NCBI GenBank assembly: GCA_036381895.1
Contig: DASVBY010000102.1
Span: forward strand, 27,301 to 91,300
DNA length: 64,000 nucleotides
Origin: JACQFZ01 sp036381895
GTDB taxonomy: Bacteria > Pseudomonadota > Gammaproteobacteria > Acidiferrobacterales > Sulfurifustaceae
Reading direction: 5' to 3'
In this document: positions 1 to 8,279 of the stretch, in pieces
How the letters are laid out: the number at the start of each line of letters is the position of its first letter
Numbering within the stretch: the stretch's first letter is position 1
Position numbers and translations under genes: made by a program
Notes under the pieces: generated by a model
Seen by the model: the letters and a program-made list of their open reading frames with translations, nothing else
Told to the model about the DNA's origin: nothing
The model's database searches: none

Positions 1-2106
1 CCCGCGGTCCGGGCGGCGGCGCACGATTGGGCGAACACGGTCGAGTACACAGTGCGTCCGGGCGACACGCTCTGGAGCATCGCCGAACGCGTGCGCGTGG
101 ACCGGCAGCTCACGCTCGAGCAGGTGATGCTCGCGATCTTCCGCAACAACCCGGATGCGTTCTTCCGCAACAACGTCAACAATCTCTACGCCGGGAAGGT
201 GCTGAAGATTCCCGAGCGCGATGACGTCGAAGCAATGCCGGCGGGCGCGGCGCGGCGCGAGTTCCGCGCGCAGTACGCGGCGTGGCGCGAATACAAGCTG
301 AAGCTCGCCGAGAGCAGCCGAACCCTGACGGTCGCCGAGAGCGCGGAACCGCCCGCGGCCGACGAGGGCGGGCAGACGGCGCCGTCGCAAACCGCAACGG
401 AGAAGACCGACGCGCGCCCGGCGGCCGAGCCGACTCAACAGGAGCTGCTGCGCATCGTGCGCGCGGCGCCCGATGCGGAACAGAAGCAAGGGAGCGACAA
501 GGCGGCGGAGAGCGAATCGACGACCGCGGACCGGGAGCAGACGGCGCTCGCGGATCGCGTGACGACGCTCGAGGAATCGCTGCAGTCGAAACAACTCGAG
601 CACCGCGAGCTCGCCGAGAAGGTCGGCCAGGTGCGCGAGCAGCTCAAGAACGAGAAGCGCCTGCTCGAGATCGAGAACCAGGCGCTGGCGCAGCAGACGG
701 CGAAGCCTGCCGCGGCGCCGTCGCCGCCGCAGGCCGCGGCGAAGCCCGAAGCGAAACCCGAAGCGAAACCTGAACCCGCGCCCGCGAAACAAGGCGCGCA
801 GGCGGCGCCCGCCGAGCCCGTGAAGGCGCCGCCGCGCCGGCCGATCCCGCGGCCGGCGCCGCCGCCGGTCGAGGACAAGGGCTTCCTTGCCACCCTGGTC
901 GACGATCTGCTCGACAACACGTTTGCGCCGCTCGTGGGCGGGGTCGTGGTACTGCTCGGCGGAGTGATCCTCATCATTTACATGCGCCGCCGGCGGCGTT
1001 CGATCGCAGAGTTCGAGGAGAGTATTCTCGCGTCGGATGCCATCGCGACCGATGTCGTCACGACCACGGGTACGGCGGACGCGACCACGAGCCAGGCGGT
1101 GACGACGAGTGGCGATACCTCGTTCCTCAGCGACTTCAGCAAGGGCGGCATGGGGCAGGTGCACACGGACGAGGTCGATCCGATCGCCGAGGCCGAGGTG
1201 TATCTCGCGTACGGACGCGACGAGACCGCGGAGGAGATTCTCAAGGAGGCGATCGTCAAGTATCCGGAGCGCCACGAGCTCAAGCAGAAGCTGCTCGAGA
1301 TCTACCACCAGCGCAACGACGTGAACGCCTTCGAAACCCTGGCCGAGGAGCTGTACGCGGCGCTCGGCGGCCGCGGCGGGAAGATCTGGGAGAAGGTCGA
1401 GGAGATGGGCTACAAGCTCAATCCCGAGAACCCGATGTTCCGCGGCGGCGCTGCCGCCGGACGGCCGGCGCCGGAAGCGCCGCCGGCCCGCGCCGTGGAG
1501 GCGCCGACGGACGCCGCGGACAGGGGTGGCGCCGCGGCGGTCTTGGCGGCGGGCAGCGCGGCGGCGGATGTGGCGGCAACCCAGGTGGTCGAAAACGCGC
1601 CTTCCTTCGACCTCGATTTCGACGTGCCGCCGAAGTCGGCCGATTCCGGTGCCGGCTCCAACTCGATCGATTTCGATCTCAACATGGACCTGACCGCCGA
1701 CGCCGGAGCGTCGAAGACCGCGGCGAGCGGCAGCGTCGACTTCGAGTCGCTCGACCTCGGAACGCCGGCCGGCAATCTGATCGACTTCGACAGCGGCAAG
1801 GGCGAGCTGGCGCTCGACTCGCCGATCCAGGAGACGACAGGTCCGGCGGCCGCGGGAGATGAGGTCAAATGGGAGTTCGACGCCCCCGTGGAGTCGGCCG
1901 GCGCCCCTGCGGACGCCGGCGGCGAGAGCGGCAACGGGGCGGCGGATGCGCATTGGGACGAAACCGCGACCAAGCTCGATCTCGCCCGCGCCTATATCGA
2001 CATGGGCGATGCCGAGGGGGCGCGCAGCATCCTCGATGAAGTGCTCGCCGAGGGCAACGAACAGCAGAAGCAGCAAGCCCGGGAGCTGGCGGCACAGATC
2101 GCCTGA
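1..2106 (+). CDS. fimV: FimV-like peptidoglycan-binding polar hub protein (5' end missing)
   Basis: The frame is open from base 1, so the signal peptide and the N-terminal FimV domain lie outside the window; 701 residues are visible. In order: a LysM domain (about residues 14-75 of the visible part, beginning YTVRPGDTLW), an Ala/Pro/Glu-rich linker with a short KPEA tandem and a coiled-coil stretch (about residues 185-225), one transmembrane segment followed by an Arg-rich stop-transfer (about residues 300-330), a TPR-like helical segment (about 390-450), a long acidic linker, and a C-terminal FimV/TPR helix pair ending at the stop. This order is the FimV/HubP plan: an inner-membrane protein that binds peptidoglycan and organises the cell pole, type IV pili and chemotaxis. 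In pseudomonads truA follows fimV; here the next genes are convergent. Confidence 0.9.
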   Translation, partial: PAVRAAAHDWANTVEYTVRPGDTLWSIAERVRVDRQLTLEQVMLAIFRNNPDAFFRNNVNNLYAGKVLKIPERDDVEAMPAGAARREFRAQYAAWREYKLKLAESSRTLTVAESAEPPAADEGGQTAPSQTATEKTDARPAAEPTQQELLRIVRAAPDAEQKQGSDKAAESESTTADREQTALADRVTTLEESLQSKQLEHRELAEKVGQVREQLKNEKRLLEIENQALAQQTAKPAAAPSPPQAAAKPEAKPEAKPEPAPAKQGAQAAPAEPVKAPPRRPIPRPAPPPVEDKGFLATLVDDLLDNTFAPLVGGVVVLLGGVILIIYMRRRRRSIAEFEESILASDAIATDVVTTTGTADATTSQAVTTSGDTSFLSDFSKGGMGQVHTDEVDPIAEAEVYLAYGRDETAEEILKEAIVKYPERHELKQKLLEIYHQRNDVNAFETLAEELYAALGGRGGKIWEKVEEMGYKLNPENPMFRGGAAAGRPAPEAPPARAVEAPTDAADRGGAAAVLAAGSAAADVAATQVVENAPSFDLDFDVPPKSADSGAGSNSIDFDLNMDLTADAGASKTAASGSVDFESLDLGTPAGNLIDFDSGKGELALDSPIQETTGPAAAGDEVKWEFDAPVESAGAPADAGGESGNGAADAHWDETATKLDLARAYIDMGDAEGARSILDEVLAEGNEQQKQQARELAAQIA

Positions 2107-2137
2107 GGCGGGTCGGTGAAGGAGCGGCCGCGGCGGC

Positions 2138-2851
2138 CTAGAAGCGCCGTCCGAAGTACAGCCCGACGCGCCGGTCGAAGCCCGACTCGGCGCTGATTCC
2201 CACGTATCCCTCGCCGTCGAGATCTAGCTCGAGCCCGACGAAGCCGCCCGTGGTGTCGGTTTCCTCGAGCTCCCGCGTCTCGTCCGTTCCGCCGCCGCGC
2301 CGGCGCTGCTCACCGTTAAGGCGCGCATAGCGCACGCCGGCATACCCGTGCACCGGCCCGCCGAGGCGGGCGCGTACGCCGAACCGGGCGCTCGGCGCGT
2401 TCCAGGAGACGTCGACGAGCTCCCCGTTGTTCTCTTCTTCCACCTCTTGATACACCCACGCGGCGCGCGCGAACACGTTGAAGCGCGCCGTCGTGAGCAG
2501 GTCGAGATCGAGCGACACCCCGGTATGCCAGCCGTCGAGCTCGCGCCCGGCGGTGGGCGGGTTGTTCGCCTGCGTCAGGAAGGCGTAGCCGCCGAACAGC
2601 CCGAGCTGCAGCCGGTCGCTGAAGCGCTCGCGCCAGACGATGCCGATGCGGTCGATCGAGGTATCGACGCGGCGGTCGCCGTAGTCGATGTCGATCGACG
2701 CGGTTTCGAAGTACAGGCTGAAATCGATGGGCCGGTCCGGGTAGAGGCGCGTCTCGCGTTCGGCCGCGCCCGCGATCGCGGGCAGGAGCAGCGCGAGCAG
2801 GAGCAGCGTCCGTTCAGCCAGTCCGTTCGAGCGTGATGAAGGTGTAGGCAT
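2138..2851 (-). CDS. Outer-membrane beta-barrel protein, small, function unknown
   Basis: This is a 237-residue protein read from ATG 2851. It has an N-terminal hydrophobic signal (core TLLLLALLLPAIAGA, cleavage probably after AGA), then alternating amphipathic strands rich in aromatic residues, and ends in Arg-Arg-Phe, the C-terminal aromatic typical of outer-membrane barrels. Short acidic turns (EEENNGE, ELEETD) look like surface or periplasmic loops. The ATG lies inside folA and overlaps its last 38 bases, so translation is probably coupled to folA; an in-frame CTG closer to the hydrophobic core is possible. No specific family was recognised. Confidence 0.65.
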   Translation of the reverse strand: MPTPSSRSNGLAERTLLLLALLLPAIAGAAERETRLYPDRPIDFSLYFETASIDIDYGDRRVDTSIDRIGIVWRERFSDRLQLGLFGGYAFLTQANNPPTAGRELDGWHTGVSLDLDLLTTARFNVFARAAWVYQEVEEENNGELVDVSWNAPSARFGVRARLGGPVHGYAGVRYARLNGEQRRRGGGTDETRELEETDTTGGFVGLELDLDGEGYVGISAESGFDRRVGLYFGRRF

Positions 2852-3302
2852 AGGCGTGCTCGGCATCCGCTTCGTGGCGCTCGCGTTCGATCTCGCGCCA
2901 CGAAGCCCAATCCACCGCCGGAAACAGGGTATCGCCGGGGATCTCGGCGTGCACGCGCGTGAGGTACAGGCGGTACGCGCGCGGGAGCGCCTCGGCATAG
3001 AGCTGCGCCCCGCCGATGACGAACGCTTCCGGCGAAGCGGCGGCGCGGGCCAGCGCCTCCTCCAGCGAATGAACCACTGTGCACCCGGGGGCCGTGTAAT
3101 CGGCGCGGCGGGTCACGACGATGTTCGTGCGCCCGGGAAGCGGACGGCCGATCGCCTCGTAGCTGCGCCGTCCCATGACGATCGGATGACCGATGGTGAT
3201 GCGGCGAAAGCGCTTGAGATCGGCCGGCAGGCGCCAGGGCAGGGCGTTGTCACGCCCGATGACCCCGTTCTCGGCGACGGCAGCGATGAGGGAGACACGC
3301 AT
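2814..3302 (-). CDS. folA: Dihydrofolate reductase
   Basis: This 162-residue enzyme has the normal bacterial length. It reduces dihydrofolate to tetrahydrofolate with NADPH and restores the cofactor oxidised by the neighbouring ThyA. Visible signatures are the N-terminal IAAVAENGVIG strand and Met20-type loop, LPW at 21-23 with the catalytic acid Asp28 (Asp27 in E. coli), the MGRRSYEAIG block near 43-52, and the IGGAQLY nucleotide-binding glycines near 126. It lies 67 bases downstream of thyA on the same strand, the common thyA-folA order. Confidence 0.97.
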   Translation of the reverse strand: MRVSLIAAVAENGVIGRDNALPWRLPADLKRFRRITIGHPIVMGRRSYEAIGRPLPGRTNIVVTRRADYTAPGCTVVHSLEEALARAAASPEAFVIGGAQLYAEALPRAYRLYLTRVHAEIPGDTLFPAVDWASWREIERERHEADAEHAYAYTFITLERTG

Positions 3303-3369
3303 CAGGGAGCGAGACGAAGCAGACCGAAGGGGCTGGCAGTCGGGCGGTGCGCCTGGCCCGGCTCCTCCG

Positions 3370-4164
3370 TCACACCGCCACCGGCGCCTTGATCGCCGGG
3401 TGGGGATCGTAGTTCATGAGCTCGAAGTCGTCGTAGACGAACTCTTCGAGCGCCTTGCGCGCCGGATTCAGGCGCATCTGCGGGAGCGGGAGGGGCGTGC
3501 GCGTGAGCTGCAGGCGTGCCTGCTCGAGATGGTTGAGGTACAGGTGGGCGTCGCCGAGGGTGTGGATGAACTCGCCGGGGCGCAGCCCCGTCACCTGAGC
3601 GACCATGAGCGTCAGCAGCGCATACGAGGCGATGTTGAACGGGACGCCGAGAAAGACATCGCCGCTGCGCTGATACAGCTGGCACGACAGCCGCCCCTCC
3701 GCGACATAGAATTGAAACAGGGTGTGGCAGGGCGGCAGCGCCATCTTATCGATATCGGCGACGTTCCACGCGCTCACGATCAGCCGGCGCGAGTCGGGGG
3801 TGCGGCGGATCTGCTCGACCACCTGCGCGATCTGGTCGATGTGCCGGCCGTCCGGGGCCGGCCAGGAACGCCACTGGTAGCCGTAGATCGGCCCGAGTTC
3901 GCCGCGCGGATCCGCCCATTCGTCCCAGATCGTGACGCCGTGCTCCTGCAGGTAGCGCACGTTCGTGTCGCCCCGCAGGAACCAGAGCAGCTCGTGCACG
4001 ATCGACTTCACGTGCAGCTTCTTGGTGGTGAGCAGCGGGAAGCCGCGGGCGAGGTCGAAGCGCATCTGATAGCCGAATACCGAGAGCGTTCCGGTCCCGG
4101 TACGGTCGGCCTTGCGGGTGCCGTGCTCGAGCAGGTGCCGCAGCAGGTCAAGGTACTGGTGCAT
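3370..4164 (-). CDS. thyA: Thymidylate synthase
   Basis: This 264-residue protein has exactly the E. coli ThyA length. It methylates dUMP to dTMP with 5,10-methylene-tetrahydrofolate. The nucleophile Cys146 is in PPCHTLFQF, Arg21 is in the RTGTGT phosphate loop, the double Arg that binds the dUMP phosphate is at 126-127, and the conserved FNIASYALLT block follows. It is the first gene of a minus-strand thyA-folA-barrel-protein group. No Rho-independent terminator was seen between thyA and folA. Confidence 0.98.
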   Translation of the reverse strand: MHQYLDLLRHLLEHGTRKADRTGTGTLSVFGYQMRFDLARGFPLLTTKKLHVKSIVHELLWFLRGDTNVRYLQEHGVTIWDEWADPRGELGPIYGYQWRSWPAPDGRHIDQIAQVVEQIRRTPDSRRLIVSAWNVADIDKMALPPCHTLFQFYVAEGRLSCQLYQRSGDVFLGVPFNIASYALLTLMVAQVTGLRPGEFIHTLGDAHLYLNHLEQARLQLTRTPLPLPQMRLNPARKALEEFVYDDFELMNYDPHPAIKAPVAV

Positions 4165-4370
4165 GGCGAGAAGCGAGCCGTGCGGAATGCGAAGAATCGC
4201 CGACGAGTGGTAGCACGACTACGTAGGCAAACCGCCGCTTTTCCACGATTATTCTTGACATGCGGTGCCCGCGCACAACGGCCGCATCGGACCCCGAACG
4301 AGAACGCAATCCAGGCACGGCGCTAGTATAGCGTGACCCGCCTGCGAAGGCAGTCCATCCAGCGGGGCCC

Positions 4371-4376
4371 AGGAGG
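4371..4376 (+). promoter_or_regulatory. Strong Shine-Dalgarno of the 4386 gene; note on the 4165-4385 gap
   Basis: A perfect AGGAGG stands 9 bases before ATG 4386 and fixes that start. The 221-base divergent gap upstream (4165-4385) also has a TTGACA hexamer at 4255-4260, but I found no convincing -10 box at the right spacing, so no promoter is called there. Confidence 0.6.
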
Positions 4377-4385
4377 ATATCAATA

Positions 4386-5033
4386 ATGAACAACCGCTAC
4401 TTCTTCATGGTGCCGTTGCTGGAGCGCCTGGCGCAGCCCGCGTTCTTCTGCTGGCTGGTCGCGATGACGCTGCGCGTCGCCGCGGCGCTGGTCGCGCTGC
4501 TGTCGTTCACGATTTTCTTCCAGGTCGGCAAGCTCACGTTCGAGCTGCCCGCGAACCGCGTGCTCGGCGGCTTCCTGTTCGAGGTCTTCTTCGTGCTCGC
4601 CGTGTACGCGGCCGTGCACGTCTTCCTGATCCGCGCCCGCGAGGTCGAGACCGTGCGCTCGGGCGACTCCTACGCAATCGCGGTGCTCGCGCTGCTGGTG
4701 CGGCTCGCCGGAGAGGCCTACTTTGCGTTCGTTACGCTCATGGCGATCGGCGGCGGCTTGTTCGTCTGGTTCACCAGCCGCGGACTCGACGACATCCTGG
4801 GGCCGGTCGTGCGGGTGCTGCTCCCCGGCAGCGGCGACGACTCGACCTTCATGGGCGGGATCCAGCTCATGATGAGCGGGATGCTGAGCGGGCTCGGGGT
4901 GCTCGTGCTCGCGTACGCGGCTGCGCAGACGCTCGCGATGCTGCTGCGGCCCGGCCGTAGCGGCAGCGCGCAGCAGTTCCCGACCGCGAGCCTCCATCAG
5001 TCCTATCGCTCGCGCTTCGGCGCGGGGTCCTAG
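4386..5033 (+). CDS. Polytopic inner-membrane protein, function unknown
   Basis: This 215-residue protein starts behind a perfect Shine-Dalgarno. Four hydrophobic segments are visible at about 20-48, 60-83, 104-130 and 158-185, followed by a polar Ser/Arg-rich tail (195-215). A Gly/Asp loop (SRGLDDILG) separates the third and fourth segments. No catalytic or transporter motif was recognised. Its stop codon overlaps the stop of the convergent chemoreceptor gene by three bases around a CTAG palindrome, leaving no room for a separate terminator. Confidence 0.7.
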   Translation: MNNRYFFMVPLLERLAQPAFFCWLVAMTLRVAAALVALLSFTIFFQVGKLTFELPANRVLGGFLFEVFFVLAVYAAVHVFLIRAREVETVRSGDSYAIAVLALLVRLAGEAYFAFVTLMAIGGGLFVWFTSRGLDDILGPVVRVLLPGSGDDSTFMGGIQLMMSGMLSGLGVLVLAYAAAQTLAMLLRPGRSGSAQQFPTASLHQSYRSRFGAGS

Positions 5034-6658
5034 CCGGCCGTGCCCCGGGCCGGCGCGCGGTAGCCGTCTTCCGGCTCCGAAACGGAGGCGGGGGCCGGGC
5101 GGCGGGACGCCGCCGTCCGTTCGTCCTTGCGGCCGCGATAGATGCCGCAGGCGACGAAGGCATCGCCGATCCGTTCGAAGTAGGTCGACTTCTGCTCGGT
5201 GCGCCCCGTGAGCGGGTTCTTCCAGAGGTAGTCGCACCAGCCTTTGCCCCTGGTTCGCGCCACCTCGATGATCTCCTTGATAAACTCCTTGCCGTCGGCC
5301 GCGCGGAGGTCGTGCTGGCGCTGCCCGGCGCCCGCCGGATTGGAGCCGTTCGCGAGGATGACGCCGTCGAAATCGGCGGCCCAGATGTAGTACCGGCCGT
5401 CGTTGAACTCGCCGCTCGGGCGGTTGAAGTCCTGCATCGCGCGCTCCATGCCGACCGCGCGTATGTGCGCGAGCGCGCGCTGCACGAGCGCCACCGCCTG
5501 TTCGCGCTCCTCCAGGCGGTCGATCTTGAACGCCTCGACCACCTGGACCAGGCGCGCGGCTTCCTGCTCGAACGCCGCCGCCGAGGCGGCCGCTTCCTCG
5601 ACCAGCGCCGCGTTCTGCTGCGTGACGTTGTCCATCTGCACGATCGCGCGGTTGATGTTCTCGACGCCCGCGCTCTGCTCGGCGGAAGCGGCCGCGATCT
5701 CGCCGATGACTTCGTCCACCCGGCGCACGCTGTCCACCACTTTCTCCATGGTGGCGTCGGCCTCCGCGGCCAGGGTGCTGCCCTTGCTCGCGCTGCCGAC
5801 CGACGCCTCGATCAGCGCCTTGATCTCCTTCGCCGCCTCGGCGCTGCGCTGCGCGAGGCCGCGCACTTCGGACGCGACCACCGCGAACCCGCGGCCCTGC
5901 TCGCCGGCGCGCGCCGCCTCCACGGCGGCGTTGAGCGCGAGGATGTTCGTCTGGAAGGCGATGCCTTCGATGGTGCCGAGGATGTCGCCGACGCGGCGCG
6001 CCGACGCGTCGATCTCCTGCATGGTGCGCGTGAGATCGCGGATGCGCTCCGACGCGTGGTGCGCGACCGCGGTCGCCCCGTTCGCGAGCTGATTGGCGCG
6101 GGCGCAGTTGTCGGCGTTCTGGCGGATCGTGGCCGAGAGCTCCTCCATGGCCGACGCCGTTTCCTCGAGTGACGCCGCCTGCTCCTGCGTGCGCCGCGAC
6201 AGATCGGCGTTGCCGTCCGCGATCCCCTTGGCCATCTCGGCGATCGCCTCGGCGCTCGCGCGCACCTGGGCGACGATGGCCGTGAGGCTCTGGTTCATCC
6301 TGGCGATCGACGACCAGAGCCGGGCGGTATCGCCGTTGCGCGATGCCGGATCGAAATCGGTTCTTGCCGCGACGAGCTCGCCGCTCGCCATGCGTTCGGA
6401 TATGTGCAGCAGGCGTTCGAGCTCGAACGTCACGTAGGCGTAGAGCCCGGCGAGCGCGTAGGCGGCGACGAGCGCGAGCAGCGCCACGACGGCCCCGGCG
6501 ACTGGCGCCGGCAGCGCGCGCAGCTCGGGCTCGGGGCCGAAGAGGAGGCCGGCCGCGACCGTCGGCAGCAGGAACAGCAGGCCGGCAAGGGAGAAGCCGG
6601 CCGCGAAGCGGCTGCGCGCCATGAACGCGAACGCCGGCTGGAGCAAGCTCTTGTACAT
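5030..6658 (-). CDS. Methyl-accepting chemotaxis protein with a C-terminal cytoplasmic Cache-like domain
   Basis: This 542-residue receptor has two N-terminal membrane segments (about 20-41 and 51-76) with only about ten residues between them, so it has no periplasmic sensor. A HAMP-like linker (78-130) and the methyl-accepting signalling domain (about 135-375) follow. The signalling hairpin tip, IAFQTNILALNAAVEAARAG, lies at 233-252. After it comes an unusual domain (about 385-510) with blocks YYIWAADFDG and WCDYLWKNP that reads as a single Cache-type sensor. The ligand is therefore probably cytoplasmic. Upstream on the minus strand, TAAAG at 6711-6715 and GCCGCAGA at 6687-6694 are a weak match to a flagellar sigma-28 promoter (spacing 16). 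No che gene is nearby. Confidence 0.88.
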   Translation of the reverse strand: MYKSLLQPAFAFMARSRFAAGFSLAGLLFLLPTVAAGLLFGPEPELRALPAPVAGAVVALLALVAAYALAGLYAYVTFELERLLHISERMASGELVAARTDFDPASRNGDTARLWSSIARMNQSLTAIVAQVRASAEAIAEMAKGIADGNADLSRRTQEQAASLEETASAMEELSATIRQNADNCARANQLANGATAVAHHASERIRDLTRTMQEIDASARRVGDILGTIEGIAFQTNILALNAAVEAARAGEQGRGFAVVASEVRGLAQRSAEAAKEIKALIEASVGSASKGSTLAAEADATMEKVVDSVRRVDEVIGEIAAASAEQSAGVENINRAIVQMDNVTQQNAALVEEAAASAAAFEQEAARLVQVVEAFKIDRLEEREQAVALVQRALAHIRAVGMERAMQDFNRPSGEFNDGRYYIWAADFDGVILANGSNPAGAGQRQHDLRAADGKEFIKEIIEVARTRGKGWCDYLWKNPLTGRTEQKSTYFERIGDAFVACGIYRGRKDERTAASRRPAPASVSEPEDGYRAPARGTAG

Positions 6659-6804
6659 GTGAGTCTCCCGTACGCGCCGCGGCGCTTCTGCGGCGCGGCG
6701 CTGTGCGATGCTTTACTCAAAGATTAGGCAAGCAGGGCGGCAAAGCGAGCCGCGGAAAGAGGCGGGGGCGGGCGGCCGGCCGCGGGGCGGTCGGCAGGAA
6801 GCGG

Positions 6805-7503
6805 CTAGTAGCGGCGATAACCGCCGAACAGCGGCACGCGCGCCCGCTTGAAGAGCGGCACCAGGGCCATGCCGGCAACGAAGCCGCCGACGTGGGCACC
6901 GAAGGCGACCCCGCCCTGACCCGCTCCGGCGAGCAGCGAACTGACGAGCTGGAGCACGAACCACAGGCCGAGCACGACCACCGCGGGCAAGTGCACGATC
7001 TGCGAGAAGAAGCCGAGCGGTATCAGCACCAGCACGCGCGCCCGCGGGTAGAGCAGCAGATAGGCGCCGAGCACGCCGGAGATCGCCCCGCTTGCGCCGA
7101 TCATGGGGATGGTCGAGTCCGGATCGGGCAGCGCCTGCGCGAGGGCCGCCGCGATGCCGCAGGCGAGGTAGAAGACCAGGAAGCGGCCATGCCCCATCGC
7201 ATCCTCGACGTTGTCGCCGAAGATCCACAGGTACAGCAGGTTCCCGGCCAGGTGCAGCAGGCCGCCGTGCATGAACATGGAGGTGAAGACCGTCGCTTCG
7301 GGCGGGATCAGCCGCAGATCCACGGGGAGCTCCGCGCCGCCCAGCAGGGTCGCCGGAATCACGCCGAGGCTCACCACCGCGCGCTCGAATCCTTCCTGGC
7401 CGAGCGAGAGCTGCCAGAGGAAGACGACCACGCACGCGCCGAGCAGAGTGAAGTTCACGAACGGCACACGGCTGCTCGGGATGTCGTCGCGCAGGGGGAT
7501 CAT
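6805..7503 (-). CDS. Rhomboid family intramembrane serine protease
   Basis: The true start is ATG 7503 rather than the longer open frame, because it overlaps the mtfA stop by ATGA. The 232-residue protein has six to seven membrane segments and the rhomboid catalytic elements: GASGAISG with nucleophile Ser138, FGAHVGGF with His204, and HLAGN with Asn88 as oxyanion residue. The loop WIFGDNVEDAMGH is typical of the bacterial PrsW-unrelated, GlpG-like rhomboid class that ends without extra domains. It cleaves substrates within or at the membrane. Its substrate is unknown. Translation is coupled to mtfA. Confidence 0.9.
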   Translation of the reverse strand: MIPLRDDIPSSRVPFVNFTLLGACVVVFLWQLSLGQEGFERAVVSLGVIPATLLGGAELPVDLRLIPPEATVFTSMFMHGGLLHLAGNLLYLWIFGDNVEDAMGHGRFLVFYLACGIAAALAQALPDPDSTIPMIGASGAISGVLGAYLLLYPRARVLVLIPLGFFSQIVHLPAVVVLGLWFVLQLVSSLLAGAGQGGVAFGAHVGGFVAGMALVPLFKRARVPLFGGYRRY

Positions 7504-8267
7504 GCGTCGTCTCCGAGCACGGTGAGCGGGTCCTGGCGGTAGAAGCGCGCGAGCTCCGCGTACACCGCAGGAAAGTCCTCCACGATGAGCGCGGGGCAGG
7601 TGAAGAACGTCTCTGTCAGCACGGCGTAGAACTCGGCCGGATCGGTCGCCGCATAGGGATCGAGCGCCGTATCCTCGGATTCGTCCACCATCGCGCCGAA
7701 CCGTTCGTACGCGGTGCGGAACACGTGCGCCCACGTCTCCGCCGACATGTCGGCGTGCAGCGGCGGATAGCCGTTCGCGTCGCCGTTCAGGATGTCGAGC
7801 TTGTGCGCGCACTCGTGGATCACGACGTCGCGGTCGGCGAGCCCGATCTCTTCCTCGATCGTCTGCCACGAGAGCACCATCGGGCCCTGGCTCAGCGACT
7901 GTCCGCAGAGCTCGCGCAGCTCGCTGTGCACCACGCCCGCTTCGTCCATGTATTCCTCGGGGACACGGAAGTCGCCCGGGTAGACGACGATGTCGCTCCA
8001 GCCGCGGTAGTAGTCGAGGCCCAGGCGGAGCACCGGCACGCAGGCTTTGAGGGCGATTACGGCGCGCACGAGCGGCGTCACCTCGAACCCGGCCGCGCCG
8101 TCGAACGACTTGGCGCGGATGAAATCTTCCGCGAGCTCCCGCAGTGCGCGCCGCTCCGCGGCCGGCAGCCGCGCGGCATAGCGGCAGTAGCCGAGCGCCT
8201 GCGACCAGAGCGCCGGCGTGATCGCCGGCCGGCGGGCGCGGCCATGAAAGAGTCGCCAGGGGACCAA
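7500..8267 (-). CDS. mtfA: MtfA-type zinc peptidase (family M90)
   Basis: This 255-residue protein, close to the length of E. coli MtfA, carries the HECAH zinc motif at 151-155 (His151, Glu152, His155) and a downstream AEFYAVLTE segment that should supply the third zinc ligand. In E. coli MtfA binds and inactivates the glucose repressor Mlc and has peptidase activity (established for that family). Here it starts 12 bases after the pgi stop and ends overlapping the rhomboid start, so it belongs to a folD-pgi-mtfA-rhomboid operon. The link to sugar uptake is inference; no mlc or ptsG is in the window. Confidence 0.92.
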   Translation of the reverse strand: MVPWRLFHGRARRPAITPALWSQALGYCRYAARLPAAERRALRELAEDFIRAKSFDGAAGFEVTPLVRAVIALKACVPVLRLGLDYYRGWSDIVVYPGDFRVPEEYMDEAGVVHSELRELCGQSLSQGPMVLSWQTIEEEIGLADRDVVIHECAHKLDILNGDANGYPPLHADMSAETWAHVFRTAYERFGAMVDESEDTALDPYAATDPAEFYAVLTETFFTCPALIVEDFPAVYAELARFYRQDPLTVLGDDA

Positions 8268-8279
8268 GGCGCGATTCCG

